Below are positions 56,424 through 64,000 of a stretch of 64,000 bases of DNA, one piece after another. This DNA comes from Sphingobacteriia bacterium RIFOXYC2_FULL_35_18 (GTDB lineage Bacteria > Bacteroidota > Bacteroidia > Chitinophagales > Chitinophagaceae). Positions within the stretch are counted from its first letter, which is position 1, and the number at the start of each line of letters is the position of its first letter. The notes beneath the pieces are model-generated. The model was not told the DNA's origin. It saw only the letters and a list, made by a program, of their open reading frames with translations, and did not search any database. Where the stretch lies: assembly GCA_001829005.1 (NCBI GenBank), contig MIAG01000002.1, positions 750,837 through 814,836 of the forward strand. Reading direction: 5' to 3'. Made by a program: the position numbers and the translations under genes.

Positions 56424-56449
56424 CTTAAATATACTAAATAATATTTAAG
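56424..56449. promoter_or_regulatory. AT-rich inverted repeat upstream of the cold-shock gene
   Basis: CTTAAATAT/ATATTTAAG with 9-bp perfect arms and an 8-base loop, 16 bases before the start of the cold-shock gene. It could be a weak leader hairpin that changes with temperature or an operator. No promoter could be placed with confidence. Confidence 0.3.
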
Positions 56450-56527
56450 CGTGAATAATACAATATATAAGCATAATAGTGTAATGCTTTAGAAACTCAA
56501 TAGATGGTTCTTTGCTCAAATCATTCT

Positions 56528-57013
56528 ATGAAAGCTATCCTACTCCTTTTCTTGTTGAGTTTTATATTTCCACAAGAAAATACCGCACAAATCAAAGTAA
56601 ACATCAATATAGGTAGTCAACCCGTTTGGGGACCAACTGGTTACGATTATGCCAGATTTTACTATTTACCCGACTTAGATATGTATTACGATATCAATAG
56701 AAGAGAATACATGTATAACGAAAATAATCGCTGGGTTTATATCAATCATTTACCTGATCGCTATAGAAATTACGACTTATTCAAAGGATATAAAGTGGTA
56801 TTTAAAGAAGACAGACCCTATACCAATCATGCAATTCATTTAAATAAGTACAAAGGTTTTAGAAATAACAATCAACAACAAGCCATTATTTACAGTAAAG
56901 ATAAAAAATACCATATCATCAAAGGTCATCCAGGAAACAATGGAGGTAACGGAAACAATGGTAAAAAAGGAAATAATGGCAACAAAGGAAATAAAAAGAA
57001 TAAAAAAGATTAA
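56528..57013 (+). CDS. Exported protein of unknown function with Gly/Asn/Lys tail
   Basis: 161 residues from the ATG at 56528, where a signal peptide begins (MKAILLLFLLSFIFP). The core has repeated aromatic motifs (PTGYDYARFYYLPDLDMYYD, NRREYMYNENNRWVYINHLP). From about 137 the tail is low complexity: GNNGGNGNNGKKGNNGNK and a Lys-rich end. No family recognised. Its stop is 4 bases before the OmpA gene, so the two are probably translated together. Confidence 0.75.
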   Translation: MKAILLLFLLSFIFPQENTAQIKVNINIGSQPVWGPTGYDYARFYYLPDLDMYYDINRREYMYNENNRWVYINHLPDRYRNYDLFKGYKVVFKEDRPYTNHAIHLNKYKGFRNNNQQQAIIYSKDKKYHIIKGHPGNNGGNGNNGKKGNNGNKGNKKNKKD

Positions 57014-57017
57014 AAAT

Positions 57018-58424
57018 ATGAAAAAACAACTACTCAAATGCTTACCAGTCATTGCATTAATGCTTGGAAGCTTCAATTCAATTAAAGCGCAAGAAACAAC
57101 AACAAAAACAACAACAGTAACCGAAATAAATCCACCGCTATTTTCAGGTAACAATGGTTTTAGAAAATGGTCTTTCGGATTAAATGTAGGTGCATTAGTT
57201 CCATTTGCTGCTATTGGCGGCAGAACCGATTTTTCTAAATGGGTACCGAAATTAGGATATGGAGCATCTATAAAATACCAAGCTTCTCATGCTTTTGGCA
57301 TTCAATTAGATGGAGTAATGGGAGACTTAGCTGGCAATAATGACAGGTTACAAAACGGTGCAGTTCCTGTAAGTCCATACCGTTCTTTTTCAACTAAAAT
57401 GAATTGGGCTGCTAGTTTAAGTGGTGTAGTAACATTAGCCAATATTAACTGGTCACAAATGCGCACTTCTGTTCAACCCTATTTAAGTGTAGGAGCAGGA
57501 GCAGTTAGTTATACCCCCAGAACAATTAATAATAGCGGTATTTCAGAAGGCATGCTACCAAAAGCAACAGCTGTTTCATTTTTTGTACCGGTAGGTTTTG
57601 GGGTTAAAATGAATTTAACTAAATCCGTAAATCTAGATATAGGGTATACAATGTCATTTGTTGACAACGACAACTTGGATGGCTACTTTAAACCTCCTTA
57701 TGCTTCAGACAAATTTTCATATGCACATATAGGTCTTGAATTTGCTTTGGGCAAAAAATCAAAACCGCAAATGGCCACGCATAATCCTCCTGCACAAATG
57801 AACAGTGAGTTAAGAGCTGCAGATGCAAAACTGGCTGCAGAAATTGCTACAGGACAAGAAAATCTTAATAGAAAAATTGCTGAAATGAATGCATTACAAG
57901 CGGAGCTAGCTAAAATGAAAATGGATAGCGACGGTGATGGTGTATCAGATTACTTTGACAAGTGTCCTAATACAGATAAATCAGTTAAAGTAGATGGAGC
58001 AGGATGTCCACTACCAGTAATAGTACCCGCAAAAGACACTGTCATCAGAATTACCAATAACTATGTTATAACCGAAGAAGATCGCAGAATTGTGAGTGAA
58101 GCAATTAGAAACCTTGAGTTTGAATTTGCAAAATCTTCTATCAGCAATCGTTCATTCCCTTACTTAAACAGAGTTGCCGAAATGATGACGCTAAAAGGGT
58201 TTAGCTTAAAATTGGGAGGTCATACGGATGCAGTGGGATCTAATGCTGCCAACTTAACCTTATCGAAAGACAGAGCCGAATCAGTTAAAAACTATTTGGT
58301 TTCTAGAGGAGTAAATTTTGGGAAGATTGAAGCTGTAGGATACGGTGAAACACAACCAGTAGCAAGCAACAAAACAGCTGCAGGAAGACAGAAAAATAGA
58401 AGAGTAGAATTTACTTTGTATTAA
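57018..58424 (+). CDS. OmpA-family outer-membrane protein with calcium-binding TSP3 repeat
   Basis: 468 residues from the ATG at 57018 (MKKQLLKCLPVIALMLGSF). Residues 40-255 are a membrane beta-barrel, followed by a helical linker (ELRAADAKLAAEIATGQENL), a thrombospondin type 3 repeat (DSDGDGVSDYFDKCPNTD) and a C-terminal OmpA peptidoglycan-binding domain (LGGHTDAVGSNAANLTLSKD, then GYGETQPVASNKTAAGRQKN). An anchor between outer membrane and wall. An upstream in-frame extension overlaps the preceding gene and is not used. Confidence 0.92.
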   Translation: MKKQLLKCLPVIALMLGSFNSIKAQETTTKTTTVTEINPPLFSGNNGFRKWSFGLNVGALVPFAAIGGRTDFSKWVPKLGYGASIKYQASHAFGIQLDGVMGDLAGNNDRLQNGAVPVSPYRSFSTKMNWAASLSGVVTLANINWSQMRTSVQPYLSVGAGAVSYTPRTINNSGISEGMLPKATAVSFFVPVGFGVKMNLTKSVNLDIGYTMSFVDNDNLDGYFKPPYASDKFSYAHIGLEFALGKKSKPQMATHNPPAQMNSELRAADAKLAAEIATGQENLNRKIAEMNALQAELAKMKMDSDGDGVSDYFDKCPNTDKSVKVDGAGCPLPVIVPAKDTVIRITNNYVITEEDRRIVSEAIRNLEFEFAKSSISNRSFPYLNRVAEMMTLKGFSLKLGGHTDAVGSNAANLTLSKDRAESVKNYLVSRGVNFGKIEAVGYGETQPVASNKTAAGRQKNRRVEFTLY

Positions 58425-58451
58425 TCAGGCCGTAATTAGAACAGGAGCATA

Positions 58452-58497
58452 AAAAAATCCCGGCCATCTTAATTGATGGACGGGATTTCTTATTTTA
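58452..58497. terminator. Bidirectional terminator between OmpA and histidine kinase genes
   Basis: AAATCCCGGCCATC/GATGGACGGGATTT with one G-A mismatch and loop TTAATT. The minus strand ends in seven T, the plus strand in TTTCTTATTTT, so it can serve both convergent genes. Confidence 0.85.
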
Positions 58498-58505
58498 AAG
58501 AATAC

Positions 58506-59702
58506 TTATTGAGGTAAAGTAATTTTAAATTGGGTTCCTGTACCTATTTCTGAAGTGATTACAAGTGTTCCATTTAATTCATCTATTAGTCGTTTAACTA
58601 AAGACAAACCAAAGCCATATCCTTTCTCACCAGTAGTACCACTAGAAGAAACTTTAATCCCCTTCATAATATCTTCTATCTCTGCCGAAGACAATCCTAC
58701 ACCAGAATCAGCTACTACTATTTCCAAGTACTGACCATTGGGTGTGGTATGAATATTTAAATCAACCAAAATACGTCCATTACTAGGCGTGAACTTAATG
58801 GCGTTCGTAATCAAATTACCTGCAATCTGTAACAACTTATTTTTAGGGATGGGCTTTTGCTCTTGTCCTACTTTTATTTTAAATGATAAGTCAATTTGTT
58901 TGTTAGCAGACTGGGGAGTATACAATTTCTCTAGCTTATCTTTAAAACTGAGTAAAGTAAAATCACTTGACTGAACTACCCCTTTTGCTTGTTGGTCTTC
59001 CGCATTTAAAATTTCTGTAGCAAGGTCTAATAAAGAATTTCCTGCACGATGAATCAGTTTCATGATTTCTAAAATATCGTCTAGCTTTTGACCCTCCCCA
59101 TGCTCTGTTACCATTTGAGCTAAACCAATAATACCAGATAGTGGGCCACGAATATCGTGGGCCACTTTTTTATTATTCTCACTAACCTGATTAACTTTAG
59201 ACTTGAGGCTTTGAATATATTTAATAGTAGATAATCTATTCACTACTTCTTTAGCAACTATTTTGAGCAGCTCTACTTTTTCAGGAGACAATTCTTTTGC
59301 TGCTGTGTCTAACACACAAAGCGCTCCTAAATTATACCCTTCGGCTGTAGCTAGAGGAATACCAAAGTAATATTCCAAATTAGGATTATCAACAACATAA
59401 AATTTGTCTTTGAAGCGATCATCTGCTGATAAACTTTTTACTTCAAAACCATCATTATTGGTAATGGTATATTGACAAACAGAATCTTCTCTACTCATTT
59501 GCTCCAATGGCAAGCCAAAATTAGCCACCGTCCATTGGGTATAAGTATCAATTAAATTAATCAATGAAATTTTTGTACCAGCTATTTTAGCAGCTAATTC
59601 AACCAAATCTTTCAATAAACTAGCAGTATCTGAATAATCTATATCGTATTCCGTTAAAGCCCAAACTCTTTCATCTTCATTCTTGGGAATAGGTGGTTGC
59701 AT
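58506..59702 (-). CDS. GAF-domain sensor histidine kinase
   Basis: 398 residues from the ATG at 59702. A TTG at 59723 is rejected because the -7 element TACTTTTG (minus strand, 59728-59721) overlaps it. Residues 20-155 are a GAF domain; then H box VAHDIRGPLSG (His182), N box AGNLITNAIKFTP, G1 VVADSGVGLS and G2 GYGFGLSLVKRL. No membrane segment, so it senses a cytoplasmic signal. No response regulator is adjacent. It diverges from the nitrite-reduction cluster. Confidence 0.92.
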   Translation of the reverse strand: MQPPIPKNEDERVWALTEYDIDYSDTASLLKDLVELAAKIAGTKISLINLIDTYTQWTVANFGLPLEQMSREDSVCQYTITNNDGFEVKSLSADDRFKDKFYVVDNPNLEYYFGIPLATAEGYNLGALCVLDTAAKELSPEKVELLKIVAKEVVNRLSTIKYIQSLKSKVNQVSENNKKVAHDIRGPLSGIIGLAQMVTEHGEGQKLDDILEIMKLIHRAGNSLLDLATEILNAEDQQAKGVVQSSDFTLLSFKDKLEKLYTPQSANKQIDLSFKIKVGQEQKPIPKNKLLQIAGNLITNAIKFTPSNGRILVDLNIHTTPNGQYLEIVVADSGVGLSSAEIEDIMKGIKVSSSGTTGEKGYGFGLSLVKRLIDELNGTLVITSEIGTGTQFKITLPQ

Positions 59703-59720
59703 AGTAACAATTGGTTTATG

Positions 59721-59728
59721 CAAAAGTA
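59721..59728 (-). promoter_or_regulatory. -7 element of the histidine kinase promoter
   Basis: TACTTTTG on the minus strand fits TAnnTTTG exactly. The expected -33 box is not recognisable. It fixes the start codon at 59702, with a leader of roughly 13 bases. Confidence 0.5.
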
Positions 59729-59783
59729 GCGTAAGAATCTGACGAAAACATAGTGATTATTCAAAATTTAGGCCATTTCTGAC

Positions 59784-59828
59784 TTATTTAATCTTTTCTA
59801 CAAAAAAGCATAATAACAGATTAAATAA
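59784..59828. promoter_or_regulatory. 11-bp inverted repeat upstream of the nitrite-reduction cluster
   Basis: TTATTTAATCT (59784-59794) and AGATTAAATAA (59818-59828) are perfect complements with 23 bases between. They lie just ahead of the FNR-type box, in the gap between the histidine kinase and the nirK cluster. Possible protein site or hairpin. Confidence 0.4.
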
Positions 59829-59837
59829 TTCATTTTG

Positions 59838-59880
59838 TGATGTACATCATATTTCAGGTCATTAGTAAGGTTTTCCTTTG
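59838..59880 (+). promoter_or_regulatory. FNR/CRP-type site and promoter of the nirK cluster
   Basis: TGATGTACATCA (59838-59849) is a perfect palindrome that matches the FNR/CRP-family core TGAT-N4-ATCA. TTCCTTTG (59873-59880) resembles the -7 element. If transcription starts near 59885, the palindrome is centred about 41-42 bases upstream, the classical class II activator position, and there is no recognisable TTTG -33 box. This is an anaerobic or nitric-oxide regulated promoter by inference. Confidence 0.6.
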
Positions 59881-59903
59881 CATAATGATTTTATCTTAAG
59901 GAT

Positions 59904-61247
59904 ATGTTTAAAAGAATCGCTGTCATCACAATAATTATACAAGTACTAAAAGTCCCCGTTTCATTTGGTCAAAAATTAGATAGTACAGATACAGAAGTAA
60001 CAATCTCTGCACAATACAGACCAAGGTTTGAAATCAGAAATGGCAATTTCCGTCCGCTTTTAAAGTCTGAAAACCCTGCCATATTAATTACTGATCGTTT
60101 ACGCTTCTCCTTTGAATATCAATATAAAAACATAGTAACCTTTAAAATTGTACCTCAAGCAGTTGGTCTTTGGGGACAAGCCAGTATGATTCAAGGAATA
60201 GAGAATGATGGCAATAAGCTTGCACTTTTTGAAGCATGGACAAAAATCAAAATCGCTAAAAAATGGGATTTACAAGTAGGAAGACAAGTGATTTCACTAG
60301 ATGATGAACGTATATTTGGAGAACTAGATTGGGCTCAGGGAGGAAGATCACATGATGCAGCCTCCATTCATTTTCAAAACAATGGCATAACGCTAAAAGG
60401 TTATTTAGGATACAATCAGAATTACAAGCAGTTTTACCAAAATAATATCAACAATATTTCTGGTAATTTATATAGTACTAAAAATGCTTACCCTTATAAA
60501 TTAATGCAGACTATATGGGTAAATTTCAAACTAGGCCCTTCCCAAAAACTTTCTGTTTTAGTTAATAATATTGGATATCAGAATGCCTTATTTAATAATA
60601 TAGATACCGTTACCCATTATTTACACACAATGGGAATATATTATCAAAGCAATCATCCAAAATGGCTACTAAATTTATCTGGATATTATCAAACTGGCCA
60701 TAATAGTGGAGGATTAACTACCAATGCTATATTAGCTGCAATTTACTTACAACGCAATGTGAATAGTAAAGTACAAGTAGGTGTTGGCCTTGACTATCTA
60801 AGCGGAAACAACTATGGAACAGTTAGTAATAAGAATCGGGCTTTCAATCCATTATTTCATACAGGTCATAAATTTTATGGTTTAATGGATTATTATTTTG
60901 TAGCCGATGGGCATAATAATGTTGGCCTATTAGATTATTTTATTAAGGGGAACTATAAAATTTCAGCAAAAAATAATATTCAGGTAGCGGTACATCAATT
61001 CCAAAGTCCCTCAGCTATTATGGTACCTGGCCAACATTTCAGTAGGAATCTTGGATCAGAAATAGATATCAGCTACAATCATACCATCAATAAAATAACT
61101 ACGCTTCAAGGTGGATATTCATTATACAAAACAACACCAACATTACTATTACTAAAATCTGTAAACAATGCCCATAAAATTCAACAATGGTTTTGGCTCA
61201 GCATACAAATCAGTCCCAATCTCTTAAAATCTAAATTTAAATCTTAA
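59904..61247 (+). CDS. Outer-membrane porin-like protein (alginate export/porin-type)
   Basis: 447 residues. Signal peptide 1-22 (ends SFGQ). The mature barrel starts [20 protein letters not shown] and includes [35 protein letters not shown] and [17 protein letters not shown], as in the alginate-export family porins. As first gene of the nirK cluster it may admit nitrite, nitrate or copper to the periplasm; that role is inference. 10 bases before nirK. Confidence 0.8.
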   Translation: MFKRIAVITIIIQVLKVPVSFGQKLDSTDTEVTISAQYRPRFEIRNGNFRPLLKSENPAILITDRLRFSFEYQYKNIVTFKIVPQAVGLWGQASMIQGIENDGNKLALFEAWTKIKIAKKWDLQVGRQVISLDDERIFGELDWAQGGRSHDAASIHFQNNGITLKGYLGYNQNYKQFYQNNINNISGNLYSTKNAYPYKLMQTIWVNFKLGPSQKLSVLVNNIGYQNALFNNIDTVTHYLHTMGIYYQSNHPKWLLNLSGYYQTGHNSGGLTTNAILAAIYLQRNVNSKVQVGVGLDYLSGNNYGTVSNKNRAFNPLFHTGHKFYGLMDYYFVADGHNNVGLLDYFIKGNYKISAKNNIQVAVHQFQSPSAIMVPGQHFSRNLGSEIDISYNHTINKITTLQGGYSLYKTTPTLLLLKSVNNAHKIQQWFWLSIQISPNLLKSKFKS

Positions 61248-61257
61248 AACTATACAC

Positions 61258-62304
61258 ATGAAAATTAGAAATCTAGTTCACTTATTTCCCATTATTGCGC
61301 TCACTGCCATCGTCAGTTGCAATACGAACCAAAGAAACACTTCTACAGAAAATGCTATTGATATTGTTGCAGAGGGCACGCCTGAAGTAGCAGAAATCAC
61401 TGGAGCACCGAAAGTTCCTAAACCTATTGGCGACCGTGCTGCAAAAAAACTGATTGTTAATTTAGTGACAACCGAAATAGAAGGAATAATAGCAGATAGT
61501 ATTCCTTATACCTTTTGGACTTTTAACAATACTGTTCCAGGAAGTTTTATAAGAGTTAGAGTTGGCGATGAAATAACAGTAAACTTAAAAAACGATGCAA
61601 ATAGTGTTTTACCTCATAATATCGATTTGCACGCAGTAACAGGACCAGGCGGTGGAGCTCCTGCAAGTTCTTCAGCACCTGGCAAGGAAACTTCTTTTAC
61701 TTTCAAAGCCATTAATACTGGCTTATATGTTTACCATTGTGCAGCACCACCCGTACCAATGCATATTGGGAATGGCATGTACGGACTTATTCTAGTAGAA
61801 CCTGCTGGTGGGTTACCTAAAGTTGATAAAGAATATTACATCATGCAAGGTGATTTTTATACAAAAGCGTCTAATATTAAAAAAGGTTTAATGGAATTTG
61901 ACAACGACAAAGCGGTTGCAGAAAATCCAGATTATGTTTTATTTAATGGTAAAAAAGGTGCTTTATTAGGAGCAAATATGATTGAAGCAAAAGTAGGCGA
62001 GACTGTTCGTTTATTTATTGGCAATGGCGGACCAAACTTAACTTCATCATTTCACGTAATTGGTGAAATATTTGATAGGGTTTATCTTGAAGGCGGAACT
62101 ACTATTTCACAAAATATTCAAACAACCATGATACCTGCAGGTGGTGCGGTAATCGTAGAATTTAAATGTGAAGTACCAGGAGAATATGTATTGGTTGACC
62201 ACTCCCTATCTAGAGCATTTAACAAAGGAGCAATCGGAAAATTAAAAGTTACAGGTGAAGCCAATCTAAAAGTTTTTAATGCCAAAACAATGGCTAAAGA
62301 ATAA
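61258..62304 (+). CDS. nirK: Copper-containing nitrite reductase NirK
   Basis: 348 residues, a lipoprotein by its lipobox (AIVSC, Cys21). All copper ligands are visible: type 1 site His120, Cys161, His169, Met174; type 2 site His125, His160, His315; catalytic Asp123 and His266. Motifs [40 protein letters not shown] and [12 protein letters not shown]. It reduces nitrite to nitric oxide. There is no C-terminal cytochrome domain. No nitric oxide reductase gene lies in the window. Confidence 0.96.
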   Translation: MKIRNLVHLFPIIALTAIVSCNTNQRNTSTENAIDIVAEGTPEVAEITGAPKVPKPIGDRAAKKLIVNLVTTEIEGIIADSIPYTFWTFNNTVPGSFIRVRVGDEITVNLKNDANSVLPHNIDLHAVTGPGGGAPASSSAPGKETSFTFKAINTGLYVYHCAAPPVPMHIGNGMYGLILVEPAGGLPKVDKEYYIMQGDFYTKASNIKKGLMEFDNDKAVAENPDYVLFNGKKGALLGANMIEAKVGETVRLFIGNGGPNLTSSFHVIGEIFDRVYLEGGTTISQNIQTTMIPAGGAVIVEFKCEVPGEYVLVDHSLSRAFNKGAIGKLKVTGEANLKVFNAKTMAKE

Positions 62305-62309
62305 ATCAA

Positions 62310-63161
62310 GTGAAAAGAAAATTTGATATCGCGGGTTGTTTTCTGCTATTTATATTGATCAGTGCTTGCACCCAAAATAATCAGCATGATCTTGGTAGAG
62401 AGGAGCAAAAAATAATTACAGATACACTTGTTCCCATCACAGCAGTAGTTAAAATGGTTTATATTCCCGGAGGGGAGTATAAACCATTCTATGGACCTGA
62501 CACCTTACTGGTAAAAGTTATTCCATTTGTAATTGATCAAAGAGCAGTAACCAATCAAGAATATTTAGCCTTTGTTACAAAAAATCCGCAGTGGAGAAAG
62601 TCGGCCATCAAGCCACTTTATTCAGATTCTAATTATTTAAAAGATTGGCCTACCGATTTGCAATTACCTAAAAACGCAAAACCGAATGCACCAGTATGCA
62701 ATGTCTCATGGTTTGCAGCCAAAGCCTATGCTAAAGCAGTTGGGAAAAGGCTCCCCACATTAGATGAATGGGAGTTTATTGCGATGGCAGATGAAATAAC
62801 TGCTAACGCGCGAAATAAAAAGAATTATTCAGACGCTATCATCGATTTATACTTACAAAAGAATCGACAGTATAACGAAGTTAAATTAAGTAAACCCAAT
62901 TATTGGGGCGTATATAATATGTTTGATTTAATTTGGGAATGGACAGATGATTTTAATTCTATTCTTTCTACTAACGATTCAAGAGCTGGCCAATATGATG
63001 ACAAAGAATTATTTTGTGCTGGAAGTGCAACAAGCTCTACTGATATTTTGAACTATGCAGCATTCATGCGTTTTGCACTTAGAACCTCCATTAAGGCACA
63101 TTATACCATAGGCAATTTAGGCTTTAGGTGTGCAAAAGATACCGCAATAAAATTAAATTAA
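62310..63161 (+). CDS. nirV: NirV-like lipoprotein with SUMF1/FGE-sulfatase fold
   Basis: 283 residues from a GTG start at 62310. Lipobox LISAC (Cys20). The SUMF1 fold is shown by MVYIPGGEYKPFYGPD, FVIDQRAVTNQEYLAFV, APVCNVSWFAAKAYAKAVGK with RLPTLDEWEF, and NLGFRCAKD at the end. The paired cysteines of true formylglycine-generating enzymes are absent, as expected for NirV, which accompanies nirK and may help its maturation. 5 bases after nirK. Confidence 0.87.
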   Translation: MKRKFDIAGCFLLFILISACTQNNQHDLGREEQKIITDTLVPITAVVKMVYIPGGEYKPFYGPDTLLVKVIPFVIDQRAVTNQEYLAFVTKNPQWRKSAIKPLYSDSNYLKDWPTDLQLPKNAKPNAPVCNVSWFAAKAYAKAVGKRLPTLDEWEFIAMADEITANARNKKNYSDAIIDLYLQKNRQYNEVKLSKPNYWGVYNMFDLIWEWTDDFNSILSTNDSRAGQYDDKELFCAGSATSSTDILNYAAFMRFALRTSIKAHYTIGNLGFRCAKDTAIKLN

Positions 63162-63162
63162 A

Positions 63163-63735
63163 ATGAAGTACATACTATCGAGTATACTTTTCCTATTCTT
63201 GTTGAATAGCTGCAAAGAAGTAAAAAAAGACAGATCAGCACTCCCACCAAATTCTATTTTCAATTTAAGTTCAGTTTGGACAAATCAAGATGGGATAGAC
63301 CTCCAATTAAAAGACCTACCAAATAAAACGTTGGTGGTTGTAATGATTTATACCACTTGCAAATCTGCTTGCCCTATTTTAGTGAGTAAAATGAAAGCAA
63401 TTGAAGGAAAATTTACTCGAAAAATTAAAGAAGATATTGCATTAGTGCTCGTATCAATTGACCCTAAAACAGATACTCCTGAGAAATTAAAAGCCTTTGC
63501 AAAAAGCAATGGTATGGTTGGCGAGCAGTGGATTTTCCTTCGTTCTACAGAAGAAGCTACACAAGAATTTGCCAACGTTTTAGCTATGAAGTATAAAAAA
63601 ATATCCCCCATAGATTTTTCACATTCAAATATCATTAGTGTATTTAGCGCTGATGGAAAACTAATGAGTCAAGAAGAGGGTAATATTGATGTAAACAAAG
63701 TAGTTGAAAATGTAGAAAAAGTGACTAAATATTAA
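63163..63735 (+). CDS. SCO-family copper chaperone, lipoprotein
   Basis: 190 residues with lipobox LLNSC (Cys17). Thioredoxin-like SCO fold: TTCKSACPILVSKM with Cys66 and Cys70, LVSIDPKTDTPEKLKAF, and the third copper ligand His154 in DFSHSN. SCO proteins load copper on oxidases; here the probable target is NirK. 1 base after the nirV-like gene. Confidence 0.94.
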   Translation: MKYILSSILFLFLLNSCKEVKKDRSALPPNSIFNLSSVWTNQDGIDLQLKDLPNKTLVVVMIYTTCKSACPILVSKMKAIEGKFTRKIKEDIALVLVSIDPKTDTPEKLKAFAKSNGMVGEQWIFLRSTEEATQEFANVLAMKYKKISPIDFSHSNIISVFSADGKLMSQEEGNIDVNKVVENVEKVTKY

Positions 63736-63750
63736 TGACTTTGTATTAAC

Positions 63751-64000
63751 CTATTTATTTCTAAACTCCTTGTAAAGCATAATTCCGCCAATTAATATCA
63801 GCATGAGTAATAATAACCCAGAAAGCCCCCAAAAAAAACTGAGCCATTCTTTAATGACTACCGCAAATACAATGGAAAATAAAAGTACTGTAGGAACTTC
63901 ATTCCAATATCTGATCTGTTGCGCCGAATAGTTAAGTTTATTATTTTTTAATAAAGTATATAAATATTGTAATGAAAAATGGTACCCATAAAGTAATAGG
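63751..64000 (-). CDS. HemJ/CopD-family membrane protein, C-terminal fragment (gene continues beyond window)
   Basis: 82 residues before a TAG at 63751-63753, open to the window edge. SAQQIRYWNEVPTVLLFSIV followed by FAVVIKEW matches the C-terminal half of HemJ (UPF0093) or CopD-type proteins, where R-x-x-NEVPT and a following membrane helix are conserved. A final membrane segment (LLLLMLILIGGIML) ends in YKEFRNK. If HemJ, it is a protoporphyrinogen oxidase. Convergent with the SCO gene. Confidence 0.7.
   Translation of the reverse strand, partial: LLLYGYHFSLQYLYTLLKNNKLNYSAQQIRYWNEVPTVLLFSIVFAVVIKEWLSFFWGLSGLLLLMLILIGGIMLYKEFRNK

Noticed and set aside
59703..59723. Seven-residue extension of the histidine kinase
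   Set aside because: It needs a TTG start that overlaps the -7 promoter element.
62310..63161. Active formylglycine-generating enzyme
   Set aside because: The catalytic cysteine pair is missing and no sulfatase gene is nearby; the position after nirK fits NirV.

Overview
The window is chromosomal DNA from a member of the Bacteroidota, most likely a Chitinophagaceae-type aerobe. The evidence is AT-rich DNA, promoters of the Bacteroidota form (TTTG, about 20 bases, TAnnTTTG), a fused E1 alpha/beta branched-chain dehydrogenase, a SecA of about 1100 residues, WG-repeat, DUF1573 and TonB-type outer-membrane proteins, a glycine-rich RRM protein, and many small lipoproteins. The family placement is inference. 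I saw no insertion sequence, prophage, CRISPR array, rRNA gene or replication origin.

Layout. 1-5.1 kb: a truncated TonB-type outer-membrane receptor diverges from an exported endonuclease/phosphatase-fold protein and a large TlpA-type thioredoxin lipoprotein-like protein. 5.1-6.4 kb: rpsF-rpsR-rplI with a clear promoter, structured leader and terminator. 6.4-10 kb: WG-repeat protein, RRM protein, aldo/keto reductase. 10-12.4 kb: gap and pgk. 12.5-12.9 kb: tRNA-Glu followed by an unusual cluster of related hairpins. 12.9-14 kb: small lipoprotein and SRAP/YedK protein.

14-31.8 kb: 19 consecutive minus-strand genes with gaps of at most 30 bases. The downstream twelve form a molybdenum block: a two-subunit molybdenum hydroxylase (2Fe-2S and molybdopterin subunits) with its cytochrome c, the XdhC and MocA-type maturation factors, and most of the cofactor pathway (moaA, moeA, moaD, moeB, moaE, moaC-moaB fusion), with a TSUP anion transporter among them. 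The upstream seven are deoC, a SPOR protein, an M20 amidohydrolase, malic enzyme, MlaE permease, a DUF4442 protein and a beta-CASP metallo-beta-lactamase nuclease.

31.8-59.7 kb: housekeeping genes in mixed orientation: secA, atpG, scpB, lysA, mlaF-type ATPase, mdh, a glycosyltransferase, several transporters, yebC, branched-chain 2-oxoacid dehydrogenase E1, two tandem DUF1573 proteins, an aminotransferase, a probable small RNA, a cold-shock protein, an OmpA protein and a GAF histidine kinase.

59.7-64 kb: a nitrite-reduction cluster (outer-membrane porin, copper nitrite reductase NirK, NirV-like protein, SCO copper chaperone) behind an FNR/CRP-type palindrome and an 11-bp inverted repeat, then the end of a HemJ/CopD-type membrane protein on the minus strand.

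I found no clearly new enzymatic system. The strongest unexplained signals are the hairpin family after tRNA-Glu, the candidate small RNA near 54.6 kb, the regulatory architecture upstream of the nirK cluster, and the loss of zinc-ligand cysteines in MoeB.
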